Shown: positions 1 to 8,230 of the stretch, piece after piece
How positions within the stretch are numbered: the first letter of the stretch is position 1
How the letters are laid out: every line of letters begins with the position of its first letter
Notes under the pieces: generated by a model
Databases searched by the model: none
Seen by the model: the letters and a program-made list of their open reading frames with translations, nothing else
What the model was told of the DNA's origin: nothing
Assembly: GCA_029864805.1 (NCBI GenBank)
Contig: JAOTSS010000007.1
Coordinates: 1 to 45,210 of the forward strand
Length of the DNA: 45,210 bases
Direction of reading: 5' to 3'
Origin: Candidatus Nitrosopumilus sp.
Lineage (GTDB): Archaea; Thermoproteota; Nitrososphaeria; Nitrososphaerales; Nitrosopumilaceae
Translations under genes and position numbers: made by a program

Positions 1-53
1 CTGATTACTGCCATGGTCAAAAGCATGAATGTCTTTTGCGTATTTTTTATCAT
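1..53 (-). CDS. N-terminus of a probable secreted or membrane protein, cut by the window edge
   Basis: An ATG at 53-51 opens a minus-strand frame that stays open to the window edge and encodes 17 residues beginning MIKNTQKTFMLLTMAVI. A short Lys-containing start followed by a hydrophobic run looks like the beginning of a signal peptide or membrane anchor. It lies downstream of, and on the same strand as, the secreted protein at 196-1497. No clear Shine-Dalgarno site is visible. The product cannot be named because only the start is present, and the frame could be open by chance. Confidence 0.35.
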   Translation of the reverse strand, partial: MIKNTQKTFMLLTMAVI

Positions 54-195
54 TAGAGAATCAAGAATTCATAAGAATAAAAGACTTGCAGTGACAATTA
101 GAGGTCTTTTGTTAATAGTGAAGGATTATTTTTTCATTATTGATTGGTATTGATTTGCTGATGTTATGTTTTTGATTCATTTCTATATAGGATCA

Positions 196-1497
196 TTATG
201 TTTTTAACATTAATCCATAGAGTTTAGCCCTTGATTCTAAAAGATCAGCTCGTAAATTACTAATTTCAGTGGTTAGCTTTTCAGCCATAATCTCTCCATT
301 TGAATCAAGTTTTTTGGATACCAGTAATCCCAACTCCTTTCTCTTGTCAGACAAACTTTTTTCTAGTTCATTAATCTGAGTTTCAAGAATGGAGATTGTT
401 TTTGAGATTCCTGAATTACCACTAATCTTTGCAGTAATTGATTCAGAATCCATTGCATTAATTCTTGTTATTCCTACTTGACATGACTCTGGAATAATTC
501 TTTCAACTAGTTTTACATCTACTGACTCAGAATCTGAAACAATTGTAATTATTGGAAGTCGTACAGTATCTTTGCCTGTACATGCCTCAAAAACAACATT
601 GTATCTTGTCATATCAGTATTTTCTGCTTTTAGTACACTTTCAGAAATTGAAATGATCCCCGCACTCATTCCCTCTAGAGGGGTTCCAGTAATTGATTTT
701 GGAATATCAAGTTTTGTTGCTTTAACATTTGGAGGCACATACAATACCATCAAATATCGTCTAAGTTGGTCCTGAAGACTTTTGAGCTCTTTTTTAAGAG
801 ATAGTACATTACTCAAAGTTTCAGGATTAGGATTTTCTCCAGATTTTGGAATTTGTTGTTTTGCAGTTGCAATTTTGGATTTCAAATCTGCAATTTGAGT
901 TTCAAGTGAAGAGATTTTCTCAGATATTCCGCCCTTATTCAAAAGGGTTGCAGAGATAGAGTTAGGATCTGCGGCTTTAATTATTACTGATGTGGTATAA
1001 CACGAATTTGGCTTTATCATACTTCCGAGTTTCACATATTTTGTTTCGCTGTCAGATGTGACATAAACCTCAGGAGTTCTGACTGCTTTGGATTCAGAGC
1101 ATGCATCAAAGATGTATGCATATCCTGAAATGATAGATTTTCCAACAGTGGTAGATTTTGATAGTTGTTTTAGCGTGGAAATTTTCTTTATAGTCCCAAC
1201 AGATTCTCCTTTAGTGACTTTTTTTGTTTTAATCTCTTCTAGTTTTTGTTCTGAAAGTTGTTTTGCCCAGCCAATGCTTGCCAATTTTTCAGCAGTTGAT
1301 GGTTTCACACAAGATGCTTTTCCAGAAGAATTTTTAGTGATTTTTACTAGTCCTTCACTACATATTACTTGTTCATTTGTAAAATCTAATTTCAATTGCT
1401 CTCTTGGGCTAATTACGTCTGCAAAGGATTGTATGGGAACTGTTCCCGTGATCAATACTAGTCCTAAAAATATCGCAAAACAACTAACCACATTCAT
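196..1497 (-). CDS. Secreted protein with two duplicated Cys-pair/coiled-coil modules
   Basis: A 433-residue protein with a signal peptide (hydrophobic residues about 5-22, likely cleavage after SFA near 26), so it is probably exported. The mature part carries two copies of one module. Each has a beta-rich part with two cysteines (FDACSESKAVR...PNSCYTT, then FEACTGKDTVR...PESCQVG), a phrase of the form DSES/DPNS-I-(S/T)A, and a coiled coil beginning SSLETQIADLKSKI or SILETQINELEKSL. The paired cysteines may form a disulfide in each module. No catalytic motif and no C-terminal membrane anchor is visible. I do not recognise a characterised family; a cell-surface or S-layer-associated structural protein is a guess. 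It is transcribed away from the divergent small-gene cluster at 3013. Confidence 0.8.
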   Translation of the reverse strand: MNVVSCFAIFLGLVLITGTVPIQSFADVISPREQLKLDFTNEQVICSEGLVKITKNSSGKASCVKPSTAEKLASIGWAKQLSEQKLEEIKTKKVTKGESVGTIKKISTLKQLSKSTTVGKSIISGYAYIFDACSESKAVRTPEVYVTSDSETKYVKLGSMIKPNSCYTTSVIIKAADPNSISATLLNKGGISEKISSLETQIADLKSKIATAKQQIPKSGENPNPETLSNVLSLKKELKSLQDQLRRYLMVLYVPPNVKATKLDIPKSITGTPLEGMSAGIISISESVLKAENTDMTRYNVVFEACTGKDTVRLPIITIVSDSESVDVKLVERIIPESCQVGITRINAMDSESITAKISGNSGISKTISILETQINELEKSLSDKRKELGLLVSKKLDSNGEIMAEKLTTEISNLRADLLESRAKLYGLMLKT

Positions 1498-1533
1498 GTA
1501 ACAATTACTAATATGCAGTACAAAAAGATATTC

Positions 1534-2871
1534 CTATGATTGATTTAGGTCTGAATGAAATCCGCCTGGCTTATTTTCATTCAAGCCTATGATTTTTAGA
1601 AATTTATTGGATTCGGCAAGAGCATGTTTCTTGATTTTTAACCTGTCTTCTTTTTTGATAGACTTTGAGGCTAAATGAAGCATTTCATCCACCAAACGAA
1701 TTCCCCCCTGAGCTCCTTTTTTCAAGCCTAATTGATACAACATTGGAAGTTTAGCCAAGTCTTTTTTTACGATTATAGAGAAATCTGGAACCTGAGGATT
1801 TTTGATATCGGGAAACTCAACATCTACAAACTTGTCAACTGCTTTTGAGAGCAAATAATCCAGGTTTTCACCAATGTTTCTTTCTAGTTTAGTGTTTTTT
1901 TCCTTTCTTGCCATCATGACAATTCGCTTGATTTTCAATAGTGCTTGATTGGATTCAACAGAATCAAAGTCATTTGCAGAAAGATCCAATGAAAAGTCTT
2001 GCATAAATGCAGTTGAAATAAAAGAGATTGCTTCTTTTCTGCAAGATGCTTTTGTCGTACCAAATGGACAATTATCGCAATTAGTTGTAAAATATCTGGC
2101 ACCTCTTTGCCCAAAACTTGAAAGAACTATTTTTTCCTCTTCTCGAAGTTTGCCAATTGTTCTTGATACCAATCCTTCATCAATTAAGAGCGCTTGTGAG
2201 ATTTCTTGATTGGAATAAGAGCCTTCATCAATTAATTCTAAAACTTCTTTTTCTAATTCACCAGGAGAACGTCTTGATGGCTCTTCAATAGCGTCACACA
2301 GATAATGTGGAACTAGCTTGTCATCTTTTTCATGATTGATAACAAAGTTTTTTCCATCATACTGTGCATCAAAACCCGATAAAGTTTCGGTTATGATAAT
2401 TTTAGTTAGGATTTTATCCTGATTTTTAATTTTGAAATCTTTCAAAAGTTCATGTAATTTTTCTTTGGATATTTCTAGAATCCCAGTGGTAAAAAAATGA
2501 TACAAAGCCCATCGAATTTTTCTTTCATCACTTCTTTCAATTAATCGAAGCAGACGGCAAAAATCATCTATTTGTCTCCATTTTATATTGGAAATCTCAT
2601 CTTCTAAATTTTTGATAAATAGTGTTCTATCTAATTTGCAGATAAATTCATCAAGTAGCTTTATGATTTCGGATTTTTTAATCTTTGATGCTTGTTTGAT
2701 TTTAGTACTTTTTGAAATTAACCTCAATAATTCTTCTTTAGATAGTGTTGTTTCATCTCTAAGAGATTTAGTCTCATATCTTAGAAATTCAAAGAATTCT
2801 AAATTTCGATTTAATATGGATGATGGCTGAAATGCCCTAAGTCCAGATAGGTTGGACACAGATAATCCCAT
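1534..2871 (-). CDS. Winged-helix/HTH protein with a three-cysteine motif, function unknown
   Basis: A 445-residue cytosolic protein. Residues about 203-255 look like a winged helix-turn-helix (ELEKEVLELIDEG, SNQEISQALLIDEGLVSRTI, KLREEEKIV). A cysteine cluster C-x2-C-x8-C follows directly (Cys265, Cys268, Cys277), which could hold zinc or, with another Cys, an Fe-S cluster. The N-terminal 200 and C-terminal 160 residues are mostly charged and helical and match nothing I recognise. It stands alone, divergent from the small-gene cluster at 3013. A DNA-binding regulator with a metal- or redox-responsive site is the most natural reading, but this is inferred. Confidence 0.75.
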   Translation of the reverse strand: MGLSVSNLSGLRAFQPSSILNRNLEFFEFLRYETKSLRDETTLSKEELLRLISKSTKIKQASKIKKSEIIKLLDEFICKLDRTLFIKNLEDEISNIKWRQIDDFCRLLRLIERSDERKIRWALYHFFTTGILEISKEKLHELLKDFKIKNQDKILTKIIITETLSGFDAQYDGKNFVINHEKDDKLVPHYLCDAIEEPSRRSPGELEKEVLELIDEGSYSNQEISQALLIDEGLVSRTIGKLREEEKIVLSSFGQRGARYFTTNCDNCPFGTTKASCRKEAISFISTAFMQDFSLDLSANDFDSVESNQALLKIKRIVMMARKEKNTKLERNIGENLDYLLSKAVDKFVDVEFPDIKNPQVPDFSIIVKKDLAKLPMLYQLGLKKGAQGGIRLVDEMLHLASKSIKKEDRLKIKKHALAESNKFLKIIGLNENKPGGFHSDLNQS

Positions 2872-2938
2872 GTTGAAAATAATTTAGTTGACTATTTATG
2901 CGTAGTAATACAACTACATGACTGAATTTATCATGAAA

Positions 2939-2964
2939 TTAACTGGTTCGTTTTAACTAGTTTC
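2939..2964. repeat. Direct repeat TTAACT(G/A)GTT in a divergent promoter region
   Basis: Two copies of a 12-base word (TTAACTGGTTCG and TTAACTAGTTTC) lie 14 bases apart in the 141-base gap between the HTH gene (start 2871) and the small-gene cluster (start 3013). The position suits an operator, but the words are AT-rich and the match could be chance. Confidence 0.3.
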
Positions 2965-3012
2965 AAAACAAAAATCTTCTACCTTAATACCAAAATTTGG
3001 TTTTGTCATGTC

Positions 3013-3204
3013 ATGAGCACAACTCAAACACTCTGTAATGCAGGGAAATGGCAACTTAAGCCACAAAAAATCCTGGTTGAAAGAACACCAGTAGAAGAGA
3101 GGGAAAAACTTTCAATCAACAGAGACGCAATTGAATTAATCCAAGATTGTACTTGGGAAGATTTGAGAGGATTGTCTATAGGATTTGATGAGGATTGGGT
3201 TTAA
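3013..3204 (+). CDS. Small hypothetical protein (63 aa), first gene of a tight small-gene cluster
   Basis: An ATG start follows a C/T-rich leader and encodes a soluble, charged 63-residue protein with two cysteines (CNAGKW, QDCTW) and the acidic end FDEDWV. No family is recognised. The next ORF starts one base after its stop, and two more follow within a few bases, so the four frames 3013-3803 probably form one transcript. Confidence 0.6.
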   Translation: MSTTQTLCNAGKWQLKPQKILVERTPVEEREKLSINRDAIELIQDCTWEDLRGLSIGFDEDWV

Positions 3205-3205
3205 A

Positions 3206-3304
3206 ATGTTAGGCCAAATTAAAACCAGCTTCATTGAAAGTATTTTCAGAAAGAAAAAGATGACAATAGAATTTGATGAGGACATATTAAGAGCACTCAA
3301 GTGA
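3206..3304 (+). CDS. Tiny ORF (32 aa), second in the small-gene cluster
   Basis: ATG at 3206, one base after the preceding stop. It encodes MLGQIKTSFIESIFRKKK followed by an acidic tail (TIEFDEDILRALK). The tail resembles the acidic end of the upstream protein (IGFDEDWV), which hints at a shared short docking motif. Spacing fits translational coupling. Too short to assign a function; it could be chance. Confidence 0.4.
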   Translation: MLGQIKTSFIESIFRKKKMTIEFDEDILRALK

Positions 3305-3309
3305 TAAAA

Positions 3310-3408
3310 ATGAAAATAAAAATGAACATAAAAAAACTCTTTGAAACTTCAGAGGATATAACTAAAAATATTTTAAAACAAATAAAAAACAAAGAGGATT
3401 CAAAATAA
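3310..3408 (+). CDS. Tiny ORF (32 aa), third in the small-gene cluster
   Basis: ATG at 3310, five bases after the previous stop, ending two bases before the DUF6659-like gene. The Lys-rich peptide (MKIKMNIKKLFETSED...) is predicted helical. Tight spacing on both sides is the main support. No family is recognised. Confidence 0.35.
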   Translation: MKIKMNIKKLFETSEDITKNILKQIKNKEDSK

Positions 3409-3410
3409 TT

Positions 3411-3803
3411 ATGGGCATATTATCGATTGAAGACATAAAGAAACTTGATTCAGCATGTACAGCGCTATCTGAAGAAAAACAGATTAGGCATGTTGGAATA
3501 ATTAATGAACTAGGTCGCTTGGTGGCAGGAGGTTTTAAAAAAGGAACTACGCCATTGCTAGAAAATGAAAAAATTACCATGACATACATGCAGATGCAAT
3601 TAGATTATAAAATGAGACAGGAATTAGATGATGTGCTAGGACCAATAGATTACATTGCCTCAAGAAGAAAAAAACAATTGATTATCAGTGTGCCTATTGG
3701 AGACAATCTTGTACTTATTTCGGCAGAACCAGATGCAGATGACAAAAAAATTATCAAAAAAGCCGAGGAATTGTTTGATGACATTTCGATTTCTACAGTT
3801 TAA
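3411..3803 (+). CDS. DUF6659-like conserved protein (130 aa)
   Basis: A soluble 130-residue alpha/beta protein starting at ATG 3411. It begins with a helix (IEDIKKLDSACTAL), then a glycine-bearing segment (GIINELGRLVAGGFKKGT), a long helix with MQMQLDYKMRQELD, and a beta-rich end (KKQLIISVPIGDNLVLISAE). The layout (helix, GxxNxxGRLVAGG, five-strand sheet) recalls roadblock/profilin-like folds. I believe it belongs to the thaumarchaeal DUF6659 family, from memory. No catalytic residue is evident. It is the last gene of the 3013-3803 run and overlaps the convergent ORF at 3793 by 11 bases. Confidence 0.7.
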   Translation: MGILSIEDIKKLDSACTALSEEKQIRHVGIINELGRLVAGGFKKGTTPLLENEKITMTYMQMQLDYKMRQELDDVLGPIDYIASRRKKQLIISVPIGDNLVLISAEPDADDKKIIKKAEELFDDISISTV

Positions 3804-4038
3804 AAAAATCTTGTATTATCAATGTTAAAGAGGAGCCACAGTAATTATTTCCCAACGTATGAATATACATGATAAATCTCACCGGTTTTCTAGAACGGTA
3901 GTTCCAATGAGATTCATCCAAATCCAAACGAACAAAATATTCTCTAATGGAATTGTAGAGTTTTGTGTAAATGTCATGACCTATCATGATTTGGTTTTGA
4001 ATAATCATTGATCTTGATCGAATAAAATTCCAATTCAT
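3793..4038 (-). CDS. Hypothetical small protein (81 aa), uncertain
   Basis: An 81-residue minus-strand frame with aromatic and basic content (REYFVRLDLDESHWNYRSR) that looks more protein-like than random, overlapping the end of the DUF6659-like gene by 11 bases. A plus-strand frame of similar length from about 3858 covers part of the same DNA, so the strand is not secure. No family is recognised. Confidence 0.35.
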   Translation of the reverse strand: MNWNFIRSRSMIIQNQIMIGHDIYTKLYNSIREYFVRLDLDESHWNYRSRKPVRFIMYIHTLGNNYCGSSLTLIIQDFFKL

Positions 4039-4098
4039 TGTTTTTAATCTAATTTCAAATGATGTAAAATTCCATAATAGAATTATGCTAAAAAATCC

Positions 4099-4932
4099 TT
4101 ATCGATTATTAATTCCAAATCTTAAGATTGATTGTTTTTGTGTAACCAAAACTATCACTGATATTGATACAATCAAGACGATTAGAGCCAGTCCTGTAAA
4201 TTCAGGTACAATATTGGCTCCAGTAACTGTTATTGATTTTGCGTTAGGTGGAATCTCTTTGATTGACAGGATGATGGTTTCATCTTCAAACTCCTGAGAG
4301 TATTCGTCTGTCATTATCTTATCAATGGATACTGAAGATATTCCGCTGATTAACGAAGATGGAAGAAATAAAGTTAGTGTGTTGTCATCGTTTATTGTAT
4401 TTCCAATTAACTCCAAAGAAATTGATTTTCTACTTTCATCAATGCTTGCACTGTTAATCAGTCTGTTGAACTTGTATTCTACATCAAAGGCTGTTTTGCC
4501 GTCTCCAACATCAGAGCCAACATCATTCAAAATCTGGTAGCCACTAACTACGTTGACAAGACCTGTTCTCCACGGGTGAATTGCACAGTAATAGGGAAAC
4601 TCACCTACTTCTGTAAACTTTTGCAGAAAGAATTTTCCCGGACCTATCTTACCACTATCAAAGTTTCCATCAGGGCCAGATTGAGGAGTTCCAGAAGTCA
4701 CAGTATGATCAATCGTGTCTCCATTTTTCCAAAAAATAGTATCATTTACTATGATCTCGATAAATCCTGATGTGTCTCCATCTTTCTCACTTGACCAATG
4801 AAAGGGGGCATCTTTGTCTCCCGAACCAGAAGGAATGTTAATGTCATAAGATGATTCGGCAAACGCAATTGATTGTAATGGAATTATTATCAGTACTGCA
4901 AACACTATCCAGATTAAGTTTTTCAACCACAT
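4099..4932 (-). CDS. Secreted cupredoxin with PEF-CTERM-type membrane anchor
   Basis: A 277-residue plastocyanin-like protein, one of the extracellular blue-copper proteins numerous in ammonia-oxidising archaea, where they are thought to carry electrons. Signal peptide about 1-25 (cleavage near AFA-ES). Cupredoxin domain about 30-130 with copper ligands His76 (TIDHTVTSG), Cys116 and His119 (YYCAIHPWRTG). The usual axial Met, expected where Arg122 stands (HPWM in relatives), is absent. A second beta-rich domain spans about 135-240. The C-terminus has VPEFTGLALIV, a hydrophobic stretch and a basic tail, the layout of PEF-CTERM sorting signals in archaea. It stands alone; the region upstream is shared with the divergent stress protein at 5132. 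Confidence 0.9.
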   Translation of the reverse strand: MWLKNLIWIVFAVLIIIPLQSIAFAESSYDINIPSGSGDKDAPFHWSSEKDGDTSGFIEIIVNDTIFWKNGDTIDHTVTSGTPQSGPDGNFDSGKIGPGKFFLQKFTEVGEFPYYCAIHPWRTGLVNVVSGYQILNDVGSDVGDGKTAFDVEYKFNRLINSASIDESRKSISLELIGNTINDDNTLTLFLPSSLISGISSVSIDKIMTDEYSQEFEDETIILSIKEIPPNAKSITVTGANIVPEFTGLALIVLIVSISVIVLVTQKQSILRFGINNR

Positions 4933-5131
4933 TATTTTAGAATCATTGAATTTAAAGACAGGATGTAGTTTTCAATTATGAGAGTATGAGTTAATGCATG
5001 CAAAAGTCTAGCATCCTTGAATCAATAAAATAAAACATTCCTGTTTCTGAAAGATCAATTATGATGCCTATATGGAAAAATTGTAGCTTGTTTTTAGTTT
5101 AAATTCAAGATAAGATTTTTAGATTACATAC

Positions 5132-5575
5132 ATGAATGACGAATTTAACTTTGAATCCCTTTTGGTACCTTATAATGCAACTCCAGGTGCAGAACGAGGA
5201 CTAAGGGCTGCAATAGAACTTGCAAAAAGAATAGACGGGCAAATCACTCTATTGACATGCATTGAAAACCAATCGATACTGTCTTTTTTTAGAAAACAAG
5301 ACAAAAATCAAAAATTCGAACGGGAAAAAAAACTCATAGAATCAGAACTGAAAAAAATTGAAACAAAAATAAAAGAGTTAAAAAAGCCAATAAAGCATGT
5401 TGTTAAAAAATCCTCATTTGCTCCCTCTACAATTGTAGATTATGTTGAGAAAAACAACGTTGATGCAGTGGTCATAGGCCAAACAAAACTAATCGGTACT
5501 GAAGGAAAATATCATGAAAGCATGGCAAACTATCTTCTAAATGATCTAAAGTGTCCTCTTTTAATTGTAAAATGA
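5132..5575 (+). CDS. Universal stress protein, UspA family
   Basis: A 147-residue single-domain UspA fold. It opens with the first strand (FESLLVPYNATPGAERGLRAAIELAKR) and ends with the nucleotide-loop region (AVVIGQTKLIGTEGKYHESMANYLL) and the last strand CPLLIVK. The classical G-x2-G-x9-G-S/T ATP loop is imperfect here, so nucleotide binding is uncertain. A lysine/glutamate-rich helix fills the middle. It precedes the DUF389 protein by 86 bases on the same strand, suggesting a possible two-gene unit. A decayed UspA lies about 1.2 kb downstream on the other strand. Confidence 0.88.
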   Translation: MNDEFNFESLLVPYNATPGAERGLRAAIELAKRIDGQITLLTCIENQSILSFFRKQDKNQKFEREKKLIESELKKIETKIKELKKPIKHVVKKSSFAPSTIVDYVEKNNVDAVVIGQTKLIGTEGKYHESMANYLLNDLKCPLLIVK

Positions 5576-5661
5576 CATCCATCTGATGAATTTCACAAAA
5601 GACTGCATATGGACAAAGATAGACAAAGAATTTATCTACTCAAAAAAGAAAAATATTAGAT

Positions 5662-6663
5662 TTGAGAAAGATTGAGATAATTTGTTACGAGCAACAAAGT
5701 CAAAGTGTTGAATACACTTTTAAAAAATATAAAATCCCTTTTCATGCAGAATTGACTTTAGCAGAAGAAGAAAAGCTTTTGAGATATACTGGAATATGTC
5801 CTGATTCTCTATCTAGCGGACTTACAAATGAATTGAACAAGATTATTGATACTAGGAGAAAGGAATTGTATGTGACTAGCTTTGAAGTAGAGGCAACACT
5901 CTCAGATTATCTATCAAATTATGTAAAAGAATTAGAGACCAAGCAAGTCAAGGTAAAAAAGAAAAAACTGATTGAAGAATACGAGGCATTAATAGAGCCG
6001 AGTGTAAGTTTTAACAAAAACCTCCTTTTCATGATAGTAATAGCTGCCGGTGTTGCAACTGCAGGACTCTTTGCAAACAACGCATCCTTGGTAATAGGTG
6101 CCATGCTGATATCTCCCCTACTTGGCCCAATCTCTGCATTTTCCTTCAACACCGCAGTTGGAAAGTCCGACAAGATGATCAAAGCATTAGTCTCAGGTCT
6201 AATTTTGCTGGTGTCAGTAGTTGGAACTGGTGCTATCTTGACCGCAATTGCAATTCAGTTTACAGACTTGCCATTAACAAATGAGATTTTGTCTAGAACA
6301 GAGATCTCGCCTGTATTTTTGGCAGTGGCAATTGCATTGGGATTGGCAGGTGGCATTGCAATGACTACGAACATTCCTGGAATTCTGGTTGGAGTAGCAA
6401 TTGCAGCTGCTTTAGTCCCTCCTGGAACGGTTGCAGGAATTGGCATTGCATTGTGGGATTTTGACATGTTTTCAAGCGCACTGACACTTACTGGAGCAAA
6501 CATCATTGGGTTGGTTCTAGGTATGATGATAATCTTTTTTATTGTAGGTGTTACTCCAAGAAAGTTTTACGAGAAGGAAAAGGCCCAACGTCACATGATT
6601 GTCACAATAACTATTTTCATTGGCCTAAGCATTCTTTTGGGATTCTTATCCTTTAAACCCTAA
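5662..6663 (+). CDS. DUF389 (TIGR00341-type) membrane protein
   Basis: A 333-residue protein with a soluble N-terminal domain (about 1-115, beginning RKIEIICYEQQSQSVEY) and about six membrane segments from 120 to 330. Conserved phrases typical of DUF389 are visible: NNASLVIGAMLISPLLGPI, GGIAMTTNIPGILVGVAIAAALVPPG and TLTGANIIGLVLG. The start is a TTG; no in-frame ATG precedes it. The biochemical role of the family is not established; a transport role is usually assumed. The stress protein directly upstream may be co-transcribed. Confidence 0.88.
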   Translation: MRKIEIICYEQQSQSVEYTFKKYKIPFHAELTLAEEEKLLRYTGICPDSLSSGLTNELNKIIDTRRKELYVTSFEVEATLSDYLSNYVKELETKQVKVKKKKLIEEYEALIEPSVSFNKNLLFMIVIAAGVATAGLFANNASLVIGAMLISPLLGPISAFSFNTAVGKSDKMIKALVSGLILLVSVVGTGAILTAIAIQFTDLPLTNEILSRTEISPVFLAVAIALGLAGGIAMTTNIPGILVGVAIAAALVPPGTVAGIGIALWDFDMFSSALTLTGANIIGLVLGMMIIFFIVGVTPRKFYEKEKAQRHMIVTITIFIGLSILLGFLSFKP

Positions 6664-6705
6664 ACCCTTTTTTACCAAACATCCTCACTTCCACTATTTT
6701 TAGTT

Positions 6706-6822
6706 TCAAAATGTTTGATTACATGTTGAACTAATTGCGCTTCCACTTACTGCCTTTCTCACTTTACAAATAAATAATTCTCCGTCAGTTGTAATTTTTA
6801 CTAAATTCTTTTTGTTAATCAA
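6706..6822 (-). CDS. Possible small protein (38 aa), TTG start, uncertain
   Basis: A minus-strand frame begins at TTG 6822, overlapping the stop of the decayed stress-protein remnant. It encodes LINKKNLVKITTDGELFICK followed by a Ser/Ala-rich tail with a second Cys. The residue pattern looks coding and the overlap would suit coupling, but it is short and next to a pseudogene, so it may be decayed sequence. Confidence 0.3.
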   Translation of the reverse strand: MINKKNLVKITTDGELFICKVRKAVSGSAISSTCNQTF

Positions 6823-6985
6823 TTAATTTGATTTTGAAGATTTTAGTCAAAACTGGAATGCTCGCTTTTATTGCCACTCCTGATACTACACTCTCAAGTA
6901 CTAGTTTTTTAAAACCTGATCTGCCATGAGAGCCCATCACAATCAAATCTATTTGGTGTATCATATGCCATCGTTTTAGAACCTA
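6815..6985 (-). pseudogene. C-terminal remnant of a universal stress protein
   Basis: Read on the minus strand, about 56 codons between two stops encode an unmistakable UspA C-terminus: IHQIDLIVMGSHGRSGFKKL, the ATP-loop region, then SVVSGVAIKASIPVLTKI. The N-terminal two thirds are absent: the DNA upstream (6986-7098) is AT-rich with no matching strand or helix in any frame. An in-frame TAG (CTA at 6983-6985) lies just upstream; an internal ATG at 6964 could still start a 49-residue peptide. This is a truncated copy, distinct in sequence from the intact gene at 5132. Confidence 0.8.
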
Positions 6986-7098
6986 GAGAAATAGTAATTT
7001 TTATTTTTTTGTAATATGAAATTTAAAATTTAATTTATGCCATAAATTAATGATCTTAATTTAAAATTATCTTCCAGAAATTACAAGCCTCAAAATAT

Positions 7099-8097
7099 TT
7101 ATGGTTTTTTAGATTCTCCAACAATATCGCCTACGATTTCTTCCAACAAATCCTCTACAGTAATAATGCCAATTGTCTTATCTTCATCATCTACAACAAT
7201 TGCCATATGCATGTCTTTTTTCTTGAGTTCTATGAGGAGTTTACTGATTCTGTCGTTGGAATAAACAAAAAAGGGTTTTCTTACAATTTTTTCTATAGTG
7301 ATTTTTGAGTATTCCTTTTCAGGAATCCTAGAAATATCCCATATGTGTAATATTCCGACAATTTTGTCAGGTGTTTTCTCAAAAACTGGGATGCGTGAAA
7401 AACCTTTGTCTCCAATTTTTGAGATGACTTTTGATAGTGTGAGTTTTCCATCTAATGAAAAAACACTGTCTTTTGGTGTCATGACATCTTGAATTGGTTT
7501 GTCATCAAACTCTAATGCATTGTGTACCAAGTCACGTTCTTCTTTTTCTATTGCTTTTTCTGCATATCCTAGATCTACCACTTCTTTGATTTCTTCTTCT
7601 GTGATTGGCTTTGGTCTTGGAGAATAACCTCCAGAAAGTTTCAATACCGACATGGTCACATACTCTAAAGATTTTACAAATGGGTACATAACATAAGTGA
7701 AGATCAGCAATATTCTACTGAATCTAAGAGATGCTTTTTCAGGATTGACATTACAGTATGTTTTAGGCAATATTTCTCCAAATATCAAAATCACAAATGT
7801 CATTATGCCGATAACTATTCCCACACCCTGATTTCCCAGCAGTTTAATTGCAACGTCCGCTGCTAGAACTGAGGATGTTACATTTACCAATGTATTTCCC
7901 AGATTGACACTGGCAGTCATCATTCCCGGATTCATCTTTAACTTGTAAAGAGGGGAAGAGCCTGGAACCCGTTTTCTATGTAACCGAATAACTCTGGAAC
8001 GCCGAACTCCCACTATCGCAATTTCAAGTCCACTAAAAAGAGCGTAAAAACACACAAGAATCATTATTGCGATAATCTCAATTTTTACAAACTCCAT
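7099..8097 (-). CDS. CNNM/CorC-type protein, short form (DUF21 plus CBS pair, no CorC_HlyC domain)
   Basis: A 332-residue membrane protein of the CNNM/CorC (hemolysin C-like) family linked to Mg2+/Co2+ transport or cation homeostasis. The DUF21 transmembrane domain (about 1-150) shows FSGLEIAIVGVRRSRV, MTASVNLGNTLVNV and FGEILPKTYCN. A CBS pair follows (about 205-325: VMTPKDSVFSL and the nucleotide-side HMAIVVDDEDKTIGIITVEDLLEEIVG). It stops at VGDIVGESKKP, so the C-terminal CorC_HlyC domain present in the 422-residue paralogue at 16909 is missing. It ends cleanly without a remnant of that domain downstream, so the short form looks genuine. ATG start 8097. Confidence 0.9.
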   Translation of the reverse strand: MEFVKIEIIAIMILVCFYALFSGLEIAIVGVRRSRVIRLHRKRVPGSSPLYKLKMNPGMMTASVNLGNTLVNVTSSVLAADVAIKLLGNQGVGIVIGIMTFVILIFGEILPKTYCNVNPEKASLRFSRILLIFTYVMYPFVKSLEYVTMSVLKLSGGYSPRPKPITEEEIKEVVDLGYAEKAIEKEERDLVHNALEFDDKPIQDVMTPKDSVFSLDGKLTLSKVISKIGDKGFSRIPVFEKTPDKIVGILHIWDISRIPEKEYSKITIEKIVRKPFFVYSNDRISKLLIELKKKDMHMAIVVDDEDKTIGIITVEDLLEEIVGDIVGESKKP

Positions 8098-8230
8098 TCA
8101 AAAAAGAATAACATTGTGCAAAGTTAAATGATATTTAGAATGTCATACTTGAAAATAAACTAGTTTGCTCATATGATGAAAATCATTTGTTTATGTAATT
8201 AACGCATTTATTTATAAAAAAGATATTCTT

